Both the position numbers and the translations under genes were made by a program. Shown piece after piece: positions 33,059 through 33,134 of a stretch of 33,134 bases of DNA. Every line of letters begins with the position of its first letter. The first letter of the stretch is position 1. Source of the DNA: an uncultured Ruminococcus sp. (GTDB taxonomy: Bacteria; Bacillota; Clostridia; Oscillospirales; Acutalibacteraceae); the NCBI GenBank assembly GCA_902777275.1, contig CACYTI010000023.1:1-33134 (forward strand), in the 5' to 3' direction. The notes under the pieces were generated by a model. The model made no database searches. It worked only from the letters and a program-made list of their open reading frames with translations, and was not told the origin of the DNA.

Positions 33059-33134
33059 TCAATCAAAGTATGCGTTCGCCGCCTGATTGTAGAGGAACAG
33101 CGACTTTGCAAGGTTCTTCTGCGTATCGGTCATG
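33059..33134 (-). CDS. C-terminal end of an unidentified gene (partial)
   Basis: The last 24 codons readable from the window edge are MTDTQKNLAKSLFLYNQAANAYFD plus TGA. The phrase LAKSLFLYNQAANAYF looks like the C-terminal tail of large Clostridial surface proteins. The first ATG may be internal, since the frame is open to the edge. It and the 58-residue gene end at the same terminator. Confidence 0.45.
   Translation of the reverse strand, partial: MTDTQKNLAKSLFLYNQAANAYFD

Overview
The window looks like the chromosome of a gut Clostridia bacterium of the Ruminococcus / Oscillospiraceae type. Supporting this are AGGAGG ribosome sites, ECF vitamin transporters under folate and FMN riboswitches, an S-box metK, a type I dockerin protein, RNase Y, and an FHA-FtsW/PBP pair. 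This placement is an inference from gene content, not a database match. Most genes lie on the minus strand.

Left part (1-10.6 kb): an ECF sigma factor whose start codon abuts the C-terminal remnant of a large serine recombinase; a two-gene unit of a prolyl-tRNA-editing-type protein and a GT2-GtrA glycosyltransferase; gap; then, on the plus strand, rny and a secreted dockerin protein. Next come three cofactor genes on the minus strand, each with its own promoter and riboswitch: folT (tetrahydrofolate), ribU (FMN) and metK (SAM-I). A noncoding stretch at 2.8-2.95 kb holds an unusual set of inverted TGTGACGGG repeats.

Centre (10.6-25.9 kb): a 15-kb minus-strand gene cluster that I consider the most interesting part. 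In transcription order it encodes three small exported or membrane-anchored TasA/CalY-like proteins, a SipW-type signal peptidase, a membrane-anchored McrB-like AAA+ ATPase, an 833-residue protein with an apparently DUF2357/McrC-like N-terminus and a very long coiled coil, four larger surface proteins with SipW-type signals (several with starch-binding-like modules), a second SipW-type peptidase, and a one-domain MGMT-family protein. Seven exported proteins share an N-terminal signal ending in A-W-F/L/I (or an anchor) and a recurring W-x-[DE]-G-x-D type motif. One of them is split by a single in-frame TAA, with 247 further sense codons in the same frame. No nuclease, sortase motif or adaptor for a classical restriction or pilus system is visible. 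The layout suggests a surface-fibre or matrix system that has acquired a McrBC-derived motor and coiled-coil pair.

Right part (25.9-33.1 kb): a 630-base noncoding region with repeated short motifs and hairpins, then secA, a class B penicillin-binding protein and an FHA-FtsW/RodA fusion (cell-wall synthesis unit, one strong promoter). At the edge are a 58-residue small protein with a Gly-Pro repeat and the C-terminal end of a further gene.
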